A stretch of 64,000 nt of DNA from NCBI GenBank assembly GCA_900314935.1, contig OMXE01000004.1, forward strand, positions 1-64,000. The letters are read 5' to 3'. The translations under genes and the position numbers were made by a program. Source of the stretch: an uncultured Prevotella sp. GTDB taxonomy: Bacteria > Bacteroidota > Bacteroidia > Bacteroidales > Bacteroidaceae. Position 1 is the stretch's first letter. The number at the start of each line of letters is the position of its first letter. The notes beneath the pieces are model-generated. The model searched no databases. It was not told the DNA's origin and saw nothing but the letters and a program-made list of their open reading frames with translations. Shown here piece by piece: positions 63,371-64,000 of this stretch.

Positions 63371-63457
63371 TGTGTGACTAAAAAACATTATCTGTGAGAG
63401 ATAAAATATTCTCTGTGAGAACTCTGCGCTCTCTGCGCCTCTGCGTGAGAATCATAT

Positions 63458-63997
63458 TCAGTCCTCACTCATTTCCGAGTAATCCACAGTTTCTCTGCTC
63501 ACCTCCACCAACTGTCCGTCCTTCCATTGATACCTCACAATTTCCACTTCCTCATCCAGTCGGAAGGCGCTGACGACCTCTTTCTTGGACTCATCCACAT
63601 ACGGATCATACAATGGCGGCTGATCATCCAAATGCAAGAAGCGGCCCACATATTCATCCCAGATAAAGATATCGTAAGTATAGTTACCGAACCCATTCAT
63701 CGGTCCCGTACCAATCTGCAGGTCAGGAATCCCGTCGAAATTGAAATCCTGCTCCATAATCTCCCCGAACGCTCCCCTACTCCAATCCGCCGTATCCAGC
63801 GGCAAGGTCTCGCTCTGCAGCGTATCAGTATGGTTGTTGGCATCCGTCACGTAGGTGATCACCCTGTCGTATATCACCGACCCGTCGTCATCCCTCGTCG
63901 TCACTTCCGTCCTAATCTTCAAGTCACTACGCTTTGGCCCATCGCCATCGCCTACCCTTGCCCCCAGCATTCCCCATGCCGAGCAGGCAAGAACCAT
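63458..63997 (-). CDS. XAC2610-like protein, probably cut by the window edge
   Basis: 179 residues visible. The apparent ATG sits three bases from the window edge, so the true N-terminus (probably a signal peptide; MVLACSAWGMLGARVG looks like its end) may lie beyond 64000. The body has EVTTRDDDGSVIYDRVITYV, DFNFDGIPDLQIGTG (an FG-GAP/EF-hand-like Asp loop) and GNYTYDIFIWDEYVGRF, resembling XAC2610-type proteins. C-terminus: SRETVDYSEMSED. Function is unknown. Confidence 0.7.
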   Translation of the reverse strand: MVLACSAWGMLGARVGDGDGPKRSDLKIRTEVTTRDDDGSVIYDRVITYVTDANNHTDTLQSETLPLDTADWSRGAFGEIMEQDFNFDGIPDLQIGTGPMNGFGNYTYDIFIWDEYVGRFLHLDDQPPLYDPYVDESKKEVVSAFRLDEEVEIVRYQWKDGQLVEVSRETVDYSEMSED

Positions 63998-64000
63998 AGA

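Larger units (their letters stand above)
62320..63457. other. Long repeat-rich intergenic region
   Basis: I see no protein gene. It holds the metallophosphoesterase promoter (62372-62379, minus), a tandem of promoter-bearing hairpin repeats (62522-62760), a predicted small RNA unit with promoter and terminator (62729-62865), the right arm of the 39-bp inverted repeat (62944-62982), palindromes shared with 60674-60740, TGTGAGATC tandems (near 63205), and the hairpin repeat variant at 63298-63370. Confidence 0.7.

Overview
The window comes from a Bacteroidota chromosome, most likely order Bacteroidales and close to Prevotella. The evidence is a bifunctional LpxC-FabZ fusion, a short primary sigma factor without a region 1.1, many promoters of the Bacteroidota form (TTTG, 19-20 bp, TAnnTTTG) in place of -35/-10 boxes, and family-restricted proteins (DUF5686, DUF4251, DUF4419, DUF5715-like, a SusC-type plug sequence). 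Most genes are housekeeping. There is no phage, IS transposase, rRNA operon or CRISPR array. The unusual content lies in the intergenic DNA.

Layout. 1-2953: a secreted beta-helix-like protein framed by GC-rich inverted repeats and by arrays of 22-bp-spaced palindromes. 2954-7951: iorA-iorB, a lipoprotein and an aromatic-type aminotransferase, with two copies of one long palindromic element between the convergent genes. 7679-10720 (minus): the primary sigma factor gene followed by a small secreted protein and an HprK-like kinase / S26 peptidase / PqqD-like cassette. 10841-15108 (minus): a DegQ/HtrA protease, and a PBP1A with a histidine-rich tail. 15174-19283 (minus): lpxD, lpxC-fabZ, lpxA and miaA. 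19327-29659 (minus): a packed run phoH, purC, ubiE/menG, aroE, TPM-domain protein, lemA, purM, CHAP-like protein, prfA, pyrF, HD hydrolase. 29919-33241 (plus): a lipoprotein, an M15-like protein, tRNA-Thr, tRNA-Gly and dnaB, which converges on uvrA. 36475-45391 (plus): a second RpoD-like sigma, a DUF5686 outer-membrane protein and an AddA/AddB-like helicase-nuclease pair. 45392-49307 (minus): nadE, a beta-helix lipoprotein, cdd. 49436-55431 (minus): an ECF sigma / anti-sigma operon with four secreted proteins. 55481-64000: a GH51 arabinofuranosidase, a serine hydrolase, small secreted proteins, a metallophosphoesterase, and long repeat-rich spacers.

Three kinds of intergenic structure stand out. 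(1) A repeat family consists of a GGCTTCGCC-type head, CGCTCG, a hairpin whose sequence changes but whose pairing is kept, and a tail CTCGCTTATTCGTAnCTTTG. The 3' hairpin arm and tail supply the -33 and -7 promoter boxes of iorA, phoH, the GH51 gene and a predicted small RNA. (2) Arrays of 15-bp 6-3-6 palindromes are spaced exactly 22 bp apart, at least five sub-arrays with different palindrome sequences. (3) Two copies of a palindromic element of about 125 bp keep a 52-nt loop (51/52 identical) in opposite orientation. A 39-bp inverted repeat also flanks 60405-62982.

Identifications rest on motifs visible in the translated sequence and on knowledge of the families. No database search was run.
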